Below are positions 1-9,061 of a stretch of 64,000 nt of DNA, piece after piece. This DNA is from DATAGF01 sp963819845 (GTDB lineage Bacteria; Actinomycetota; Thermoleophilia; Miltoncostaeales; Miltoncostaeaceae). The stretch spans positions 62,001 to 126,000 of the forward strand of contig CAWFXQ010000012.1 of the NCBI GenBank assembly GCA_963819845.1, in the 5' to 3' direction. A program made the position numbers and the translations under genes. How positions within the stretch are numbered: position 1 is the first letter of the stretch; each line of letters begins with the position of its first letter. The notes below the pieces were generated by a model. That model worked only from the letters and a program-made list of their open reading frames with translations. It was not told where the DNA came from and did not search any database.

Positions 1-45
1 ATGCACCAGGACGGCGAGCTCGAAGGGGTGCTCGCCGACAAGTAG
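1..45 (+). CDS. C-terminal tail of an upstream gene (partial)
   Basis: The frame is open from the window edge to a TAG at 43-45 and gives 14 residues ending in VLADK. It is read as the 3' end of a gene lying mostly outside the window, because the next gene begins 15 bp later on the same strand. The ATG at position 1 is probably an internal Met or coincidence. No function can be assigned. Confidence 0.4.
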   Translation: MHQDGELEGVLADK

Positions 46-60
46 CGGCGCTCCGGCGTC

Positions 61-1125
61 GTGAGGCAGGTCTTCGCTGCGGACGAGCCGCTGTCGGAGC
101 TGCACGCCCACCTGGGCGGCGGCGTCGACGCGGCGACCATGTGGGAGCTCGCCCATGAGCAGGGCATCAAGCTCCCCTACCCGGGCTACTGGGAGTTCGC
201 CGCGGCCACCAACGTGGGCGCCGGCACCGACGGGCTCGCCGGGCTCGATCGCATCTACGGCCTCACCGAGCTGATCCAGAGCAGCCCGGAGGGCGTCTTC
301 CGGGCCGTGCACGGGATGATCTCGGGCGGCTACCGCTCCCAGCGCATCACGACCCACGAGGTGCGCTTCAACCCGGCCAAGCGCAACCGGGGCGGCGAGC
401 GCGACCTCGACGCGATCGTGATGGCGGCCGTCCACGGGATCGACCGCGCGACCCTCGAGTACCCCGTGCGGGCGGGGCTGATCCTGATGATGGACCGCAC
501 CTTCGCGCCCGAGCTGAACGCGGCCGTCGTCGAGCGCGCGATCCGCTTCCGCGGCCGCGGGGTGGTGGGGATCGACATCGGCGGCCCGCGGCCGCGCGGC
601 TCGGGCGCTCCCTACCCCTACCGGCAGCTCGAGGGGCTGGTGGCCCGCGCCCGCGACGCCGGGCTGGGCGTCACGCTCCACGCCGGCGAGGAGGGCGTCA
701 ACTCACCCGACCCGGGCCCGTACGTCGACGAGATGCGCCAGGCCCTGGAGCTCGGCCCGGACCGCATCGGGCACGGGATCATCGTCGCGATGGACCCGGA
801 CCTGCTCGAGCGTGCGCTTCGGCGGGGCGTCGTGCTGGAGATCTGCCCCACCTCGAACGTCCGCACCGGCGCGGTGCGCGACGAGGAGCAGATGGCCGAG
901 ATCGTCTTCGGGCTGGAGGCGGCGGGGGTTCCGCTGGTGGTGGCGACCGACGGGCCCGAGATGATCGGCACGCGCCTGCGGGCGGAGTACGCGATGCTCG
1001 TGCGCCGGGGCGCCCTGACCGTCGCGGCCGCGCGCGCGGCCAACGAGCGCGGTCACCGTGTGAGCTTCATCTCCGAGTCGTCCCGCTCGCCGGCCCCGTC
1101 GCCGGAGGGCGCGGCGGCGGGCTGA
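61..1125 (+). CDS. adenosine deaminase-like metal-dependent hydrolase
   Basis: A 354-aa protein of the adenosine deaminase family, which hydrolyses the amino group of adenosine or related purines in the cytoplasm using one zinc ion. The metal-binding HAH pair is at residues 15-17 (ELHAHLGG), the HAGEEG motif with its His is near residue 207, an RIGHGI motif follows, and the ICPTSN segment is present. The usual SLNTDDP motif is TDGPEM here: the first, metal-binding Asp (about D297) is kept and the second is Gly, so substrate choice may differ from classical ADA. Start is a GTG 15 bp after the upstream stop. The 3' end overlaps the convergent phosphatase gene by 73 bp. Family sure, exact substrate not. 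Confidence 0.85.
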   Translation: MRQVFAADEPLSELHAHLGGGVDAATMWELAHEQGIKLPYPGYWEFAAATNVGAGTDGLAGLDRIYGLTELIQSSPEGVFRAVHGMISGGYRSQRITTHEVRFNPAKRNRGGERDLDAIVMAAVHGIDRATLEYPVRAGLILMMDRTFAPELNAAVVERAIRFRGRGVVGIDIGGPRPRGSGAPYPYRQLEGLVARARDAGLGVTLHAGEEGVNSPDPGPYVDEMRQALELGPDRIGHGIIVAMDPDLLERALRRGVVLEICPTSNVRTGAVRDEEQMAEIVFGLEAAGVPLVVATDGPEMIGTRLRAEYAMLVRRGALTVAAARAANERGHRVSFISESSRSPAPSPEGAAAG

Positions 1126-2729
1126 GCGCGCGGGGGCTCGGGCGCGCCCCACGGGATCGGCACCGGCCGCTCGATCGCCAGCACGACCACGTCGTCGCGA
1201 AGGCTCTGGTCCTCGTGGCGCCGCGCCGCGTCGATGAGGCGCTCCACCCGCAGCTCCAGGGCGGCGCGACGCTCGGCGGCGAGCACCTCGCAGGCGCGCT
1301 CGATGCCGAAGGTGTCCGCGCCCTGGCGCGCCTCGATGAGCCCGTCGGTGTAGAGCACGATCGTCCCGCCCGGCGGCAGCGAGGCGTGGGTCACGGGCCA
1401 GTCGGCCTCGTCGAACACCCCCAGCAGCGGTCCGGTCAGGATCGGCTCGAGCGGCTGGCAGACCGTCGCGGTGAGGAAGAAGGGCATCGGGTGGCCCGCG
1501 GCCGCGAAGGCCACCGAGCCGCGCGGGTCGATGAGCATGTAGATGATCGAGGCGAACAGCCCCTCGGCCCGCTGGGCCGGCTCGGCCATCTGGGCGTTGA
1601 GGGCGGCGAGCACCGCGGCCGGGTTGGGGTTCACCGACACCAGGGTGCGCCAGCCGAAGCGCAGGCCGGCGGCCTGGGCGGCGGCCGGGGCGCCGTGTCC
1701 GGCCATGTCGCCCACCATCACGGCCAGGCGGCCGTCGGGCAGGGCGATGGCGTCGTAGAAGTCGCCCCCCACCAGCAGGGCGCGCTCGGCGGGCTGGTAG
1801 CGGGCGGCCAGCCTGAGGCCGCGCACGCTGGGCAGGCGCTCGGGCAGCAGGCCGTTCTGGACCGTCTCCCAGAGCTGCCGCTCGGTGTTCTGGACGGCCT
1901 CGCGGCGGGCCGCCGCGGCCACGGCGTCGCGCTCGCCCTGCACCTCGCGCTGCATGAGGTTGAAGCCCTCCATCAGCTCGGCCAGCTCGCGCACGGCGTC
2001 GCGGCTGGGAGGGATGGGGTCGGTGAGGCGCCCGCGCGTCACGCGGCCGACGCCCTCGCTGAGCAGCGCGACCGGGCCCCCCACCCGGCGCCAGAGCTGG
2101 CGGGAGGCGACGGCCACGACGACGAACGTGAGCAGGGCCGCGACGCAGATGGCCGCGAAGGTCAGGAGGCCGCGCTGGTCGTTGCCGGCCAGCGCGTCGA
2201 CGCGGTCGCGCTCGACCTGCTCGATCAGCCGCGTGTGCTCGGCCCGGAAGGCGTTGAAGCGCGCCTCGCTGAGGCCCTGGTTGATCCGCCGGATGGCCTC
2301 CTGGGCGCGCTCCTGGCGGCGCAGGCGGATGAGCTCCACGGCCTCCGAGAACCAGAGCTGGGCGGTCCGGTCGACCGCCTCCGCCGACTCCTCGAGCTCG
2401 GGCTCGCCGCGCACCCGCTCGCGCAGCTCCGCGAACGCCGCGGGGTAGGCGTCGCGGGCCGCCTGGTACTCGCGCAGGTTGTCGCCGCTCGGCAGGAGGA
2501 TGTAGGCGCGGTTGGCGCTCTGCGCGCTCAGCAGGTCGGTGAGGAGCGAGTTGGCGATCTGCTGGCGCGACCGGGCCGTCTCGCCGCCGTCGCGATAGTC
2601 GCTCGCGGTGCTGAGGATGCCCAGGATCGCGACCGCGATCAGCACGCCCAGGACCACCGCGAGCCCGGCGACGAGGGCGGCGAGGACGCGGCGCAGAGAC
2701 CCCGGGCCCCGCGTGCTGCGCGGGCTCAT
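1053..2729 (-). CDS. membrane sensor SpoIIE-type PP2C serine phosphatase
   Basis: A 558-aa protein. One membrane helix lies at about residues 15-37, then an extracellular helical sensor region of about 140 residues (CHASE3/4HB-like), a second helix near 187-208, a HAMP-like linker, and a PP2C domain from about 315 to the end. PP2C metal motifs are visible: VGGDFYD, VGDMAGHG, GHPMPFF, YTDGLIEA and a final DDVVVL. Proteins of this build dephosphorylate anti-anti-sigma factors in partner-switching stress pathways, which is the likely role; no STAS or anti-sigma partner is encoded nearby. The C-terminal about 35 residues are Pro/Ala-rich and overlap the convergent deaminase gene. The next gene upstream on this strand stops 13 bp before this start. 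Confidence 0.9.
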   Translation of the reverse strand: MSPRSTRGPGSLRRVLAALVAGLAVVLGVLIAVAILGILSTASDYRDGGETARSRQQIANSLLTDLLSAQSANRAYILLPSGDNLREYQAARDAYPAAFAELRERVRGEPELEESAEAVDRTAQLWFSEAVELIRLRRQERAQEAIRRINQGLSEARFNAFRAEHTRLIEQVERDRVDALAGNDQRGLLTFAAICVAALLTFVVVAVASRQLWRRVGGPVALLSEGVGRVTRGRLTDPIPPSRDAVRELAELMEGFNLMQREVQGERDAVAAAARREAVQNTERQLWETVQNGLLPERLPSVRGLRLAARYQPAERALLVGGDFYDAIALPDGRLAVMVGDMAGHGAPAAAQAAGLRFGWRTLVSVNPNPAAVLAALNAQMAEPAQRAEGLFASIIYMLIDPRGSVAFAAAGHPMPFFLTATVCQPLEPILTGPLLGVFDEADWPVTHASLPPGGTIVLYTDGLIEARQGADTFGIERACEVLAAERRAALELRVERLIDAARRHEDQSLRDDVVVLAIERPVPIPWGAPEPPRAQPAAAPSGDGAGERDDSEMKLTR

Positions 2730-2742
2730 CCGGCGCGCCGCC

Positions 2743-3237
2743 TCAGGCGGGAGGGCCCTCCCGCACCAGGCGGTTGATCTCGTCGAAGCTCTCCGGGCGA
2801 CCGATCACGACCAGCGTGTCGTCGGCGCGGAGCACCTCGTCGGGATGGGGGGTGGCCAGCGACCCGGACTCGCGCAGGATCGCGACGATCGTGGCCCCGG
2901 TGGTCGAGCGGATGCGGCAGGTCGCCACGGTCAGGCCCACCAGCGGGCTGTCGGCCGGGAGCTCGATCCACTCCATCACGAGGTCCTTGAGGGCGACCTC
3001 CAGGTCCTTCACGAGCTGGGGGCGGTAGACGACCCCGCCGAGGATCGCGCCCAGCTGGCGGGCCTCCTCGTCGTTGAGGGTGATGACGTGAGGCTCGTCG
3101 GCGTCGGTGTAGTGGTAGACCTCGCGCATCCCGTCGAGGTGCACCACCGACGACAGCTTCTCGCTGCGGTGGGTGCGCAACGTGAACTTCGTGCCCACGC
3201 CGGGAAGCCGGGTCTCGCGGACCTCGAGCACGCTCAT
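2743..3237 (-). CDS. TrkA-C regulatory subunit of the cation/proton antiporter (KhtT-like)
   Basis: A 164-aa protein. The first about 70 residues form a small alpha/beta domain as in KhtT, and the last about 80 residues are a TrkA-C (RCK-C) domain with the typical run LVGLTVATCRIRSTTGATIVAI and a closing DDTLVVIG segment. TrkA-C domains bind nucleotides or ions and gate the partner antiporter. The ATG at 3237 overlaps the antiporter stop by 4 bp (ATGA), so the pair is translationally coupled, the arrangement of Bacillus khtT-khtU. An in-frame extension up to 3558 exists but is antisense-like low-complexity sequence and is rejected. Confidence 0.85.
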   Translation of the reverse strand: MSVLEVRETRLPGVGTKFTLRTHRSEKLSSVVHLDGMREVYHYTDADEPHVITLNDEEARQLGAILGGVVYRPQLVKDLEVALKDLVMEWIELPADSPLVGLTVATCRIRSTTGATIVAILRESGSLATPHPDEVLRADDTLVVIGRPESFDEINRLVREGPPA

Positions 3238-4400
3238 CTCCTCATCTGTCGGCTCGGCGAGCGGGACGGGAACGCCAGCCTCCCGATGCGCCGCGACTCT
3301 CTCATGAATACCACCCCGATCACTGCGGTCGCCAGGACGAAGAGGCCCGCGAAGGGCTCCACCCGGTCGCGGAAGGCGGCGTCCAGCGCGACGCCACCGG
3401 CCGCGAGGTTGGCGAGGATGATCGTGAACTCGCCCCGGGCCACCAGCGCCGCGCCGACGTTCACGCTCTCGCGCGAGGTGAACCCGGTCGACCTCCCCGC
3501 AAGGTAGCCCCCGACCAGCTTCCCGGCCACCGCGACCGGCACGGCCAGCAGCAGCCATTCGGTCACGTCCCCGCCGTCGCGCAGGTCGACCTCCAGCCCG
3601 AAGGCGAAGAAGAAGATGGCCGCCGCGAAGTCGCGCAGCCCCAGGAGCTGCTGCTCGATCTGGTCGCGCACCTCGCTGCCCGACAGCAGGACGCCCGCGA
3701 GCAGGGCCCCGACCGCCTCCGACAGGCCCGCGGCATCGGCCAGCGCCGCGCCGCCGAGGGCCATGGCAAGAGCCCCCAGCAGGAGCTGCTCGCGGTCGAG
3801 GCGCGGCGAGACGCGGTCGATGGCGTGGTGGGCCCAGCGGCCCACCAGCAGGAAGGCCACCACGAAGGCCAGCGCGATGGCCGCGGTGGCGGTGATCTCC
3901 AGCCCCCCCACCGACTCGCCGGTCGCCAGCGCCGCCGCGACCCCCAGGAAGAGCGCGATCGCGAGGTCCTCGAACACGAGGACGCCCAGCACGAGGTCGG
4001 TCTCGTCGTCGCCCAGCCGGCGCAGGTCGAAGAGCGCGCGCGTGACGATGCCGCTGCTGGAGATGTAGATCAGCCCCGCCAGCAGCACGGCCTCCGGGCC
4101 CGGCCCGAGCAGGGCGATGCCGACCAGCAGGCCCAGGCCGCCGTTCACCGCGAGGTCGATCAGCCCGCCCATGACCACCATGCGGCGGGCGGCGGTGAGC
4201 CGGTCGAGCGAGAACTCGAGGCCGAGGAAGAACAGCAGCAGCACGACCCCGAGCCGCGCGAGCAGGTCGATGCCCTCGGAGGGCTCGATCAGCGTGGGCC
4301 CCAGCCCCGAGGGGCCGAGCAGGATCCCGGCGACGATGAAGATCGGGATCGCCGAGAGCCCCAGCCGCCCGGCCAGCACGCTCGCCGCGACGAGCGTCAC
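3234..4400 (-). CDS. CPA2-family cation/proton antiporter, membrane subunit (KhtU/KefB-like)
   Basis: A protein of at least 388 aa, almost wholly membrane helices (about 11-13), of the monovalent cation:proton antiporter-2 family. Visible family marks are the GILLGPSGLG turn after the first helix, LLLFFLGLEFSLDRL, and a later helix pair ending ALVARGEFTIILA. It would exchange K+ or Na+ for protons across the cytoplasmic membrane and be gated by the TrkA-C subunit encoded just downstream. The GTG at 4400 is the first standard start, but the frame stays open to about 4474 (LLELSDLAVVLV precedes), so the true N-terminus may be about 12-20 residues longer with a CTG start or a small sequencing fault. 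Confidence 0.88.
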   Translation of the reverse strand: MTLVAASVLAGRLGLSAIPIFIVAGILLGPSGLGPTLIEPSEGIDLLARLGVVLLLFFLGLEFSLDRLTAARRMVVMGGLIDLAVNGGLGLLVGIALLGPGPEAVLLAGLIYISSSGIVTRALFDLRRLGDDETDLVLGVLVFEDLAIALFLGVAAALATGESVGGLEITATAAIALAFVVAFLLVGRWAHHAIDRVSPRLDREQLLLGALAMALGGAALADAAGLSEAVGALLAGVLLSGSEVRDQIEQQLLGLRDFAAAIFFFAFGLEVDLRDGGDVTEWLLLAVPVAVAGKLVGGYLAGRSTGFTSRESVNVGAALVARGEFTIILANLAAGGVALDAAFRDRVEPFAGLFVLATAVIGVVFMRESRRIGRLAFPSRSPSRQMRR

Positions 4401-4576
4401 CAGGACGACGGCGAGATCGCTGAGCTCGAGCAGAGAGGCCTTCGGCTGCGGGGCGGGGTCCGCGGCAGCCTAATGGACCGCGGCGGCGCCCCTTATGAAG
4501 CCCTTCGGCAACGCTGACGGGGCCGTGATGCGGGGGGCCTATCCTCGGGTGAGACGAGCAAACGGGGGTCGCACGA

Positions 4577-5407
4577 ATGCACGATCACGACCGTGGGTTG
4601 TCCTGGGACCTGACGACGCTGATGACGCGCCGGCGGGCGCTCGCGCTCGCCGCCGCCGGCGGCCTGGCCGCCGTGGTGGGCTGCGGCTCGAACGGCGACG
4701 ACCCGCAGGCGGCCTCGACGGCCGCGACGACGTCGGGTTCGACCGAGGGGAGCGCCCCGGCCACGACCGCCGCGGGCGCCGCGACCGAGGAGATCCCGGA
4801 GGAGACCGCCGGCCCCTTCCCCGCCGACGGCTCCAACGGCCCCAACGTGCTCGCCGAGAGCGGCGTCGTGAGGAGCGACATCACCTCGAGCTTCGCCGGG
4901 TCGTCGGGCACGGCCGACGGCGTGCCGGTGACCATCGACCTCACGATCCTCGACATCGCCGCGGGCGGGACGCCGGTCGAGGGCGCGGCGGTCTACCTCT
5001 GGCACTGCGACCGCGAGGGGCGCTACTCGATCTACGACCCGTCCATCTCGGACCAGAACTACCTGCGCGGGGTGCAGGCCTCGAGCGCCGGCGGGACGCT
5101 CCGGTTCACAAGCATCTGGCCGGGGGGCTACTCGGGGCGCTGGCCGCACATCCACTTCGAGGTCTACCCCAGCCTGGCGGACGCCGCGGCGGCGGGCTCC
5201 AAGCTGGTCACGTCGCAGATCGCCCTGCCCGAGGACGCCTGCGCCCGGGTCTACGCCACCGCGGGCTACGAGCAGAGCGCCCAGAACCTGTCCCAGGGCT
5301 CCCTCGAGGGCGACAACGTCTTCAGCGACGGCTACTCGACCCAGCTCGCGACGGCCGGCGGGTCGCCGTCGGCGGGCATGACGATCGCGCTCAACGTGGG
5401 GGTGTGA
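4577..5407 (+). CDS. Tat-exported intradiol ring-cleavage dioxygenase-fold protein
   Basis: A 276-aa protein. Residues 17-40 look like a Tat signal (TRRRALALAAAGGLAAV) followed by VVGCGS, a possible lipobox, then a Ser/Thr/Ala-rich linker. The remaining about 200 residues match the intradiol dioxygenase fold: ETAGPFP start, a YLWHCDREGRYSIYD segment and WPHIHFEVY, carrying the Tyr and His residues that hold the non-haem iron in protocatechuate 3,4-dioxygenase. Exported, lipid-anchored members are common in Actinomycetota and their substrate is generally unknown. It stands alone, divergent from the antiporter (176-bp gap that must hold both promoters) and convergent with pyrD, overlapping it by 17 bp. 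Confidence 0.8.
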   Translation: MHDHDRGLSWDLTTLMTRRRALALAAAGGLAAVVGCGSNGDDPQAASTAATTSGSTEGSAPATTAAGAATEEIPEETAGPFPADGSNGPNVLAESGVVRSDITSSFAGSSGTADGVPVTIDLTILDIAAGGTPVEGAAVYLWHCDREGRYSIYDPSISDQNYLRGVQASSAGGTLRFTSIWPGGYSGRWPHIHFEVYPSLADAAAAGSKLVTSQIALPEDACARVYATAGYEQSAQNLSQGSLEGDNVFSDGYSTQLATAGGSPSAGMTIALNVGV

Positions 5408-6500
5408 GCGCCCCGACCAGCTCGGAGACGTGCCCGACGCCCTCGCGGTCCATCCGCTCCAGCAGCCCCCCGGCGATGGCGCGGGGCGTCCCCGGGCCGC
5501 CGTAGACGAAGCCGGTGTAGAGCTGCACCAGCGACGCCCCGGCGGCCAGCTTCTCCCAGGCGTCGTCGGCGGTGAAGATCCCCCCGACCCCGACCACCAC
5601 CAGGCGCCCGGCGGCCCGGGCCGCCACGCGCCCCACCAGGGTGGTTGCACGCTCACGCAACGGGGCGCCGGAGAGGCCGCCGGGCCGCGACGTGAGGCGC
5701 TCGGGCGAGGTGAGGCCCGCGCGCGAGACGGTCGTGTTGGCGACGATCACGCCCGCCAGGCCGCGCTCGAGCGCCAGGTCGACGACGGCGTCGACCTGGG
5801 CCGCCTCGAGGTCGGGGGCGATCTTCACCAGCACCGGCCGCGGGGCGTCGCCGGCGGCGGCCGCGCGGCGGCGGTTGACCTCGTCGATGGCGCCGAGGAT
5901 CGCGCCCAGCGGGCCGGCCGCCTGCAGGTCGCGCAGGCCCGGGGTGTTCGGGGAGCTGACGTTCACCGTCACGTAGCCGGCGTGCTCCCAGAGCGCCTCG
6001 ACCGTGCGGGCGTAGTCGGCGGCCGCGCCGGCGGCGCGCGTGAGCTTCGACTTCCCGGCGTTGACGCCCAGCGGAGCGCGGCCCAGCAGGTCCCGGCGCA
6101 CGAGCGCGTCGAGCTGGGCGGCGGTCGCGTCGGCGCCGGCGTTGTTGAAGCCGAGGCTGTTGATGAGGGCGCGGTCGCCGGGCAGGCGGTGCAGGCGCGG
6201 GCGCGGGTTGCCCTCCTGGGGCAGGGCGGTGACCGTGCCGATCTCGGCGAACCCGAAGCCCAGCGCCGGCCAGGCGGGCACGGCCTTGGCGTACTTGTCG
6301 AAGCCGGCGGCCAGGCCGACCGGGTTGGGGAAGCGCAGGCCCATGAGCTCCTGGGCCAGGCGCCCGCCGCCGTCGGGCGGGCCGGCCAGGCCGTGGAGCA
6401 CCGGGGCGGAGAGGGCGAGCGAGGCCATCGCCAGCTCGTGGGCCCGCTCGGGGTCGCAGCGGAACAGCAGCGGCCGGCCGATGGCCGCGTAGAGGTCCAC
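5391..6500 (-). CDS. pyrD: dihydroorotate dehydrogenase (quinone), class 2
   Basis: A 369-aa protein catalysing oxidation of dihydroorotate to orotate with FMN and quinone, the fourth step of pyrimidine synthesis, at the inner face of the membrane. Class 2 signs: N-terminal helical part (LYAAIGRPLLFR...PERAHE), AAGFDK, NSLGFNN, a catalytic-Ser motif VNVSSPNTPGLR, KIAPDL, ANTTVSR and GVGGIFTADDAWEKLAAGASLVQ. The GTG at 6500 is chosen because the protein then begins at the usual family N-terminus; the longer open frame overlaps the upstream gene. It lies 11 bp after the pterin dehydratase gene and is probably cotranscribed with it. Confidence 0.92.
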   Translation of the reverse strand: MDLYAAIGRPLLFRCDPERAHELAMASLALSAPVLHGLAGPPDGGGRLAQELMGLRFPNPVGLAAGFDKYAKAVPAWPALGFGFAEIGTVTALPQEGNPRPRLHRLPGDRALINSLGFNNAGADATAAQLDALVRRDLLGRAPLGVNAGKSKLTRAAGAAADYARTVEALWEHAGYVTVNVSSPNTPGLRDLQAAGPLGAILGAIDEVNRRRAAAAGDAPRPVLVKIAPDLEAAQVDAVVDLALERGLAGVIVANTTVSRAGLTSPERLTSRPGGLSGAPLRERATTLVGRVAARAAGRLVVVGVGGIFTADDAWEKLAAGASLVQLYTGFVYGGPGTPRAIAGGLLERMDREGVGHVSELVGALTPPR

Positions 6501-6511
6501 CGGCGCCGCGG

Positions 6512-6796
6512 CTAGGAGGCCAGGCGATCCGCCTCGGCCGCCATCGCGATGTCGTTCTGGGTCACCCCGCCCTGGCTGTGGGTCGACCAGGTCACCGTCA
6601 CCGTGTCCCAGGCGATCGCCAGGTCGGGGTGGTGGTCGGCCGCCTCGGCGGCCTCGGCCAGCCGGTTGACGTACCCGACCGACCCCATGAAGCCGCCCTC
6701 GAACGTGAACTCCTTGACGATGGCGGCGCCCTCGCTGCGCCATCCGGGCAGCCCGGCAAGGGCCTGCCGGACCTCCTCCTCGCTCAGCGTCGCCAC
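6512..6796 (-). CDS. phhB: 4a-hydroxytetrahydrobiopterin (pterin-4-alpha-carbinolamine) dehydratase
   Basis: A 94-aa protein of the PCD family, typical full length. It dehydrates 4a-hydroxytetrahydropterin; related proteins also act in molybdopterin-linked steps. The active-site region DHHPDLAIAWDTVTVTWSTHSQGGVTQND carries the conserved HH, the Thr-His and the final Asp. No aromatic amino acid hydroxylase is encoded nearby, so the physiological partner is not shown here. The gene is directly upstream of pyrD on the same strand. Confidence 0.9.
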   Translation of the reverse strand: MATLSEEEVRQALAGLPGWRSEGAAIVKEFTFEGGFMGSVGYVNRLAEAAEAADHHPDLAIAWDTVTVTWSTHSQGGVTQNDIAMAAEADRLAS

Positions 6797-6876
6797 GGCG
6801 GCCTCCCGGTCGGGTGCTGGGGGGAATCTACCGCGCCCTTGCCCCCGGGGCCGCCCGCGGGAGAGACTGCGACGCG

Positions 6877-7476
6877 ATGAGCCCCCGGGCCCTCCTGCTC
6901 GCTCTGCTGGCCGGCGTGGTCCTCGCGGCCGGCGCGGTCGCCGCGGCGGGCCAGACCGCCCCCTCGGGGCCGGCGATCGCCCGCAGCTCCGAGGGCGTCG
7001 CCGGCCGCACGGTCATCGCCTGGACCGCCCCCTTCGCGCAGTACCAGCTCGAGCGGGCGCGGCGGTCGGACTGCCAGCGCGGCCAGCGCGCCAAGGTGTT
7101 CTTCGTCCCCGCGGCGACGGGGCCGAACCAGACCACGTCCTGCACGGTGCCCGCCGGGCTGCCGGTGATGGTCGTGGCGAGCGGGTTCGTCTGCACCGCC
7201 CCCCTGCGCGGCTTCTGCACCGATACGGCGCGGATCAACGACGTGCGCCGGGTGCGCTTCGCGATCGACGGGGCCCCGGTGACGATCCGCCAGTTCGACT
7301 GGGTGAGCCGCCAGGCGTTCCGCATCGCGGGCGAGCAGGCGGCGGTGGCGGCCTACGCCTACATCATCAGCGGGCTCGCGCCGGGCGAGCACACGATCAC
7401 GACCTCGGCGACCGAGCGGGTGCCGCTCGAGCCCCCGTCGCGGGTGGGGATGACGGCCACCATCACGGTTCGGTAA
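6877..7476 (+). CDS. secreted protein of unknown function
   Basis: A 199-aa protein starting at the ATG at 6877. Residues 1-25 form a signal peptide (MSPRALLLALLAGVVLAAGAVAAA, likely cleavage near AAG). The mature part holds four Cys (DCQRG, TSCTV, VCTAP, FCTD) that could make two disulfides, and a last section with an Ig/FN3-like feel (ITTSATERVPLEP...TATITVR). No family recognised. It is divergent from phhB with an 80-bp gap. Confidence 0.7.
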   Translation: MSPRALLLALLAGVVLAAGAVAAAGQTAPSGPAIARSSEGVAGRTVIAWTAPFAQYQLERARRSDCQRGQRAKVFFVPAATGPNQTTSCTVPAGLPVMVVASGFVCTAPLRGFCTDTARINDVRRVRFAIDGAPVTIRQFDWVSRQAFRIAGEQAAVAAYAYIISGLAPGEHTITTSATERVPLEPPSRVGMTATITVR

Positions 7477-7595
7477 GGGCTCGGCCAAGACCGGCCCGGC
7501 GGGGCCGGATGTAAGTGGACCGACCTCTCCGGTTCGTCTAGCGTGCGGAACCGGACCGTCGCGTCCGCTTGTACCCGACCCACCGGAGCCGCCCC

Positions 7596-9061
7596 GTGAG
7601 CACCGCCGCAGCGCCCCGCGCGATCCCCAACAAGTGGTTCGTCCTGGTGCTCGTGTGCATCGCCCAGTTCATGGTCGTCCTCGACGCGACCGTCGTGAAC
7701 GTGGCGCTGCCCTCGATCCAGGAGGACCTCGGCTTCTCGGCCGGCTCGCTGCAGTGGGTCGTCAACGCGTACACGCTCGTGTTCGGCGGCTTCCTGCTCC
7801 TCGGCGGCCGCGCCGCCGACTTCGTCGGCCGCAAGCGCCTGTTCATCGCGGGCGTGGTCGTGTTCACCGCGGCGTCGGCGCTGGCCGGCTTCGCGACCTC
7901 GTCCGAGTTCCTCATCGTCGCCCGCGCGCTGCAGGGCCTGGGCGCCGCCATGGTGTCGCCCGCCGCGCTCTCGATCGTGACCACCACCTTCAAGGACGGC
8001 CCCGAGCGGGCCAAGGCGCTGAGCGTCTGGGCGGCCATCGCCGTCGGCGGCGCGGCCGTCGGCCTGCTGCTCGGCGGGGTGCTCACCGAGTACCTGGCGT
8101 GGGAGTGGATCTTCTTCGTGAACGTGCCCGTCGGCGCGGCCGCGGGGCTGCTGTCCCTGCGCTACATCGCCGAGTCGAAGGTGGCGACCTCGGGCGTGGA
8201 CGTGCTCGGCGCGCTGAGCGTCACCGCCGGCCTCACGCTGCTGGTGTTCGCGATCGTCCGCACCCAGGAGTACGGCTGGCTCGCGATCGAGACCATCGGC
8301 CTGGCCGTGGCCTCGGCGGTCCTGCTCACCGCCTTCGTGCTGATCGAGCGGCGCTCGAAGGCCCCGCTGGTGCGCCTCGAGCATCTTCCGCACCCGGTCT
8401 CTCACCAGCGCCAACGTCGCGATGCTCGCGGTGGCGGGCGGCATGTTCGCCGTCTTCTACTTCGCCTCGCTCTACGTGCAGGGCATCCTCGGCTTCACGC
8501 CGGTCGAGGCGGGCCTGGCCTTCCTGCCGCTGACCGCCGGGATCATCCTGTTCTCGGGCGTCGCCCAGCAGCTCGTCGCCCGCGTGGGCGTGAACTGGGT
8601 GGCGATGGCCGGCATGACGATCGCGGCCGTCGGGCTGATGCTGCTCTCGCTGGCGCCGGTGGACGGCAGCTACGCCGCCGACGTCCTGCCGGGGCTGCTG
8701 GTGATGTCGGCCGGCCTGGGCCTGACCTTCGTGCCGCTCACGCTGATCGCCACCACCAACGTGGCCGACAGGGACGCCGGGCTCGCCTCGGGCCTGTTCA
8801 ACTCGTCGCAGCAGATCGGCGGGGCGCTGGGCCTGGCGATCCTCTCGACGGTCGCGGCCAGCACGACCACCGACTCCCTGCCGGCGGGCGCGCCCAGCGC
8901 CGCCGAGCAGGCGGCGGCCCTGGTCGAACGGCTACCAGATGGCGTTCGCGGTGGGGGCAGGGCTTATGATCGTGGGGGTGATCGTGACCGCCCTCTTCAT
9001 CCGCCGCCGCGACGTCGCCACCATCCAGACCGGGGAGGCGGCGGCGATGACCGGTGTCTGA
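7596..9061 (+). pseudogene. DHA2 (EmrB/QacA-type) MFS efflux pump, two frameshifts
   Basis: Joined product is about 487 aa with 14 membrane helices: a drug:proton antiporter of the DHA2 family. N-terminal part begins MSTAAAP at a GTG, with family motif VVLDATVVNVALPSIQEDL in helix 1 and GGRAADFVGRKR in the 2-3 loop. The frame changes by +1 near 8381 (RLE then IFRTRSLTSANVAM) and again by +1 near 8936 (VER then YQMAFAVGAGLMIVG). In the third frame it ends IQTGEAAAMTGV with a TGA at 9059-9061 that overlaps the TetR gene's GTG start by 8 bp. Because the end fits its neighbour so well, the shifts are probably sequence errors; if real, the pump is dead. Confidence 0.85.
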
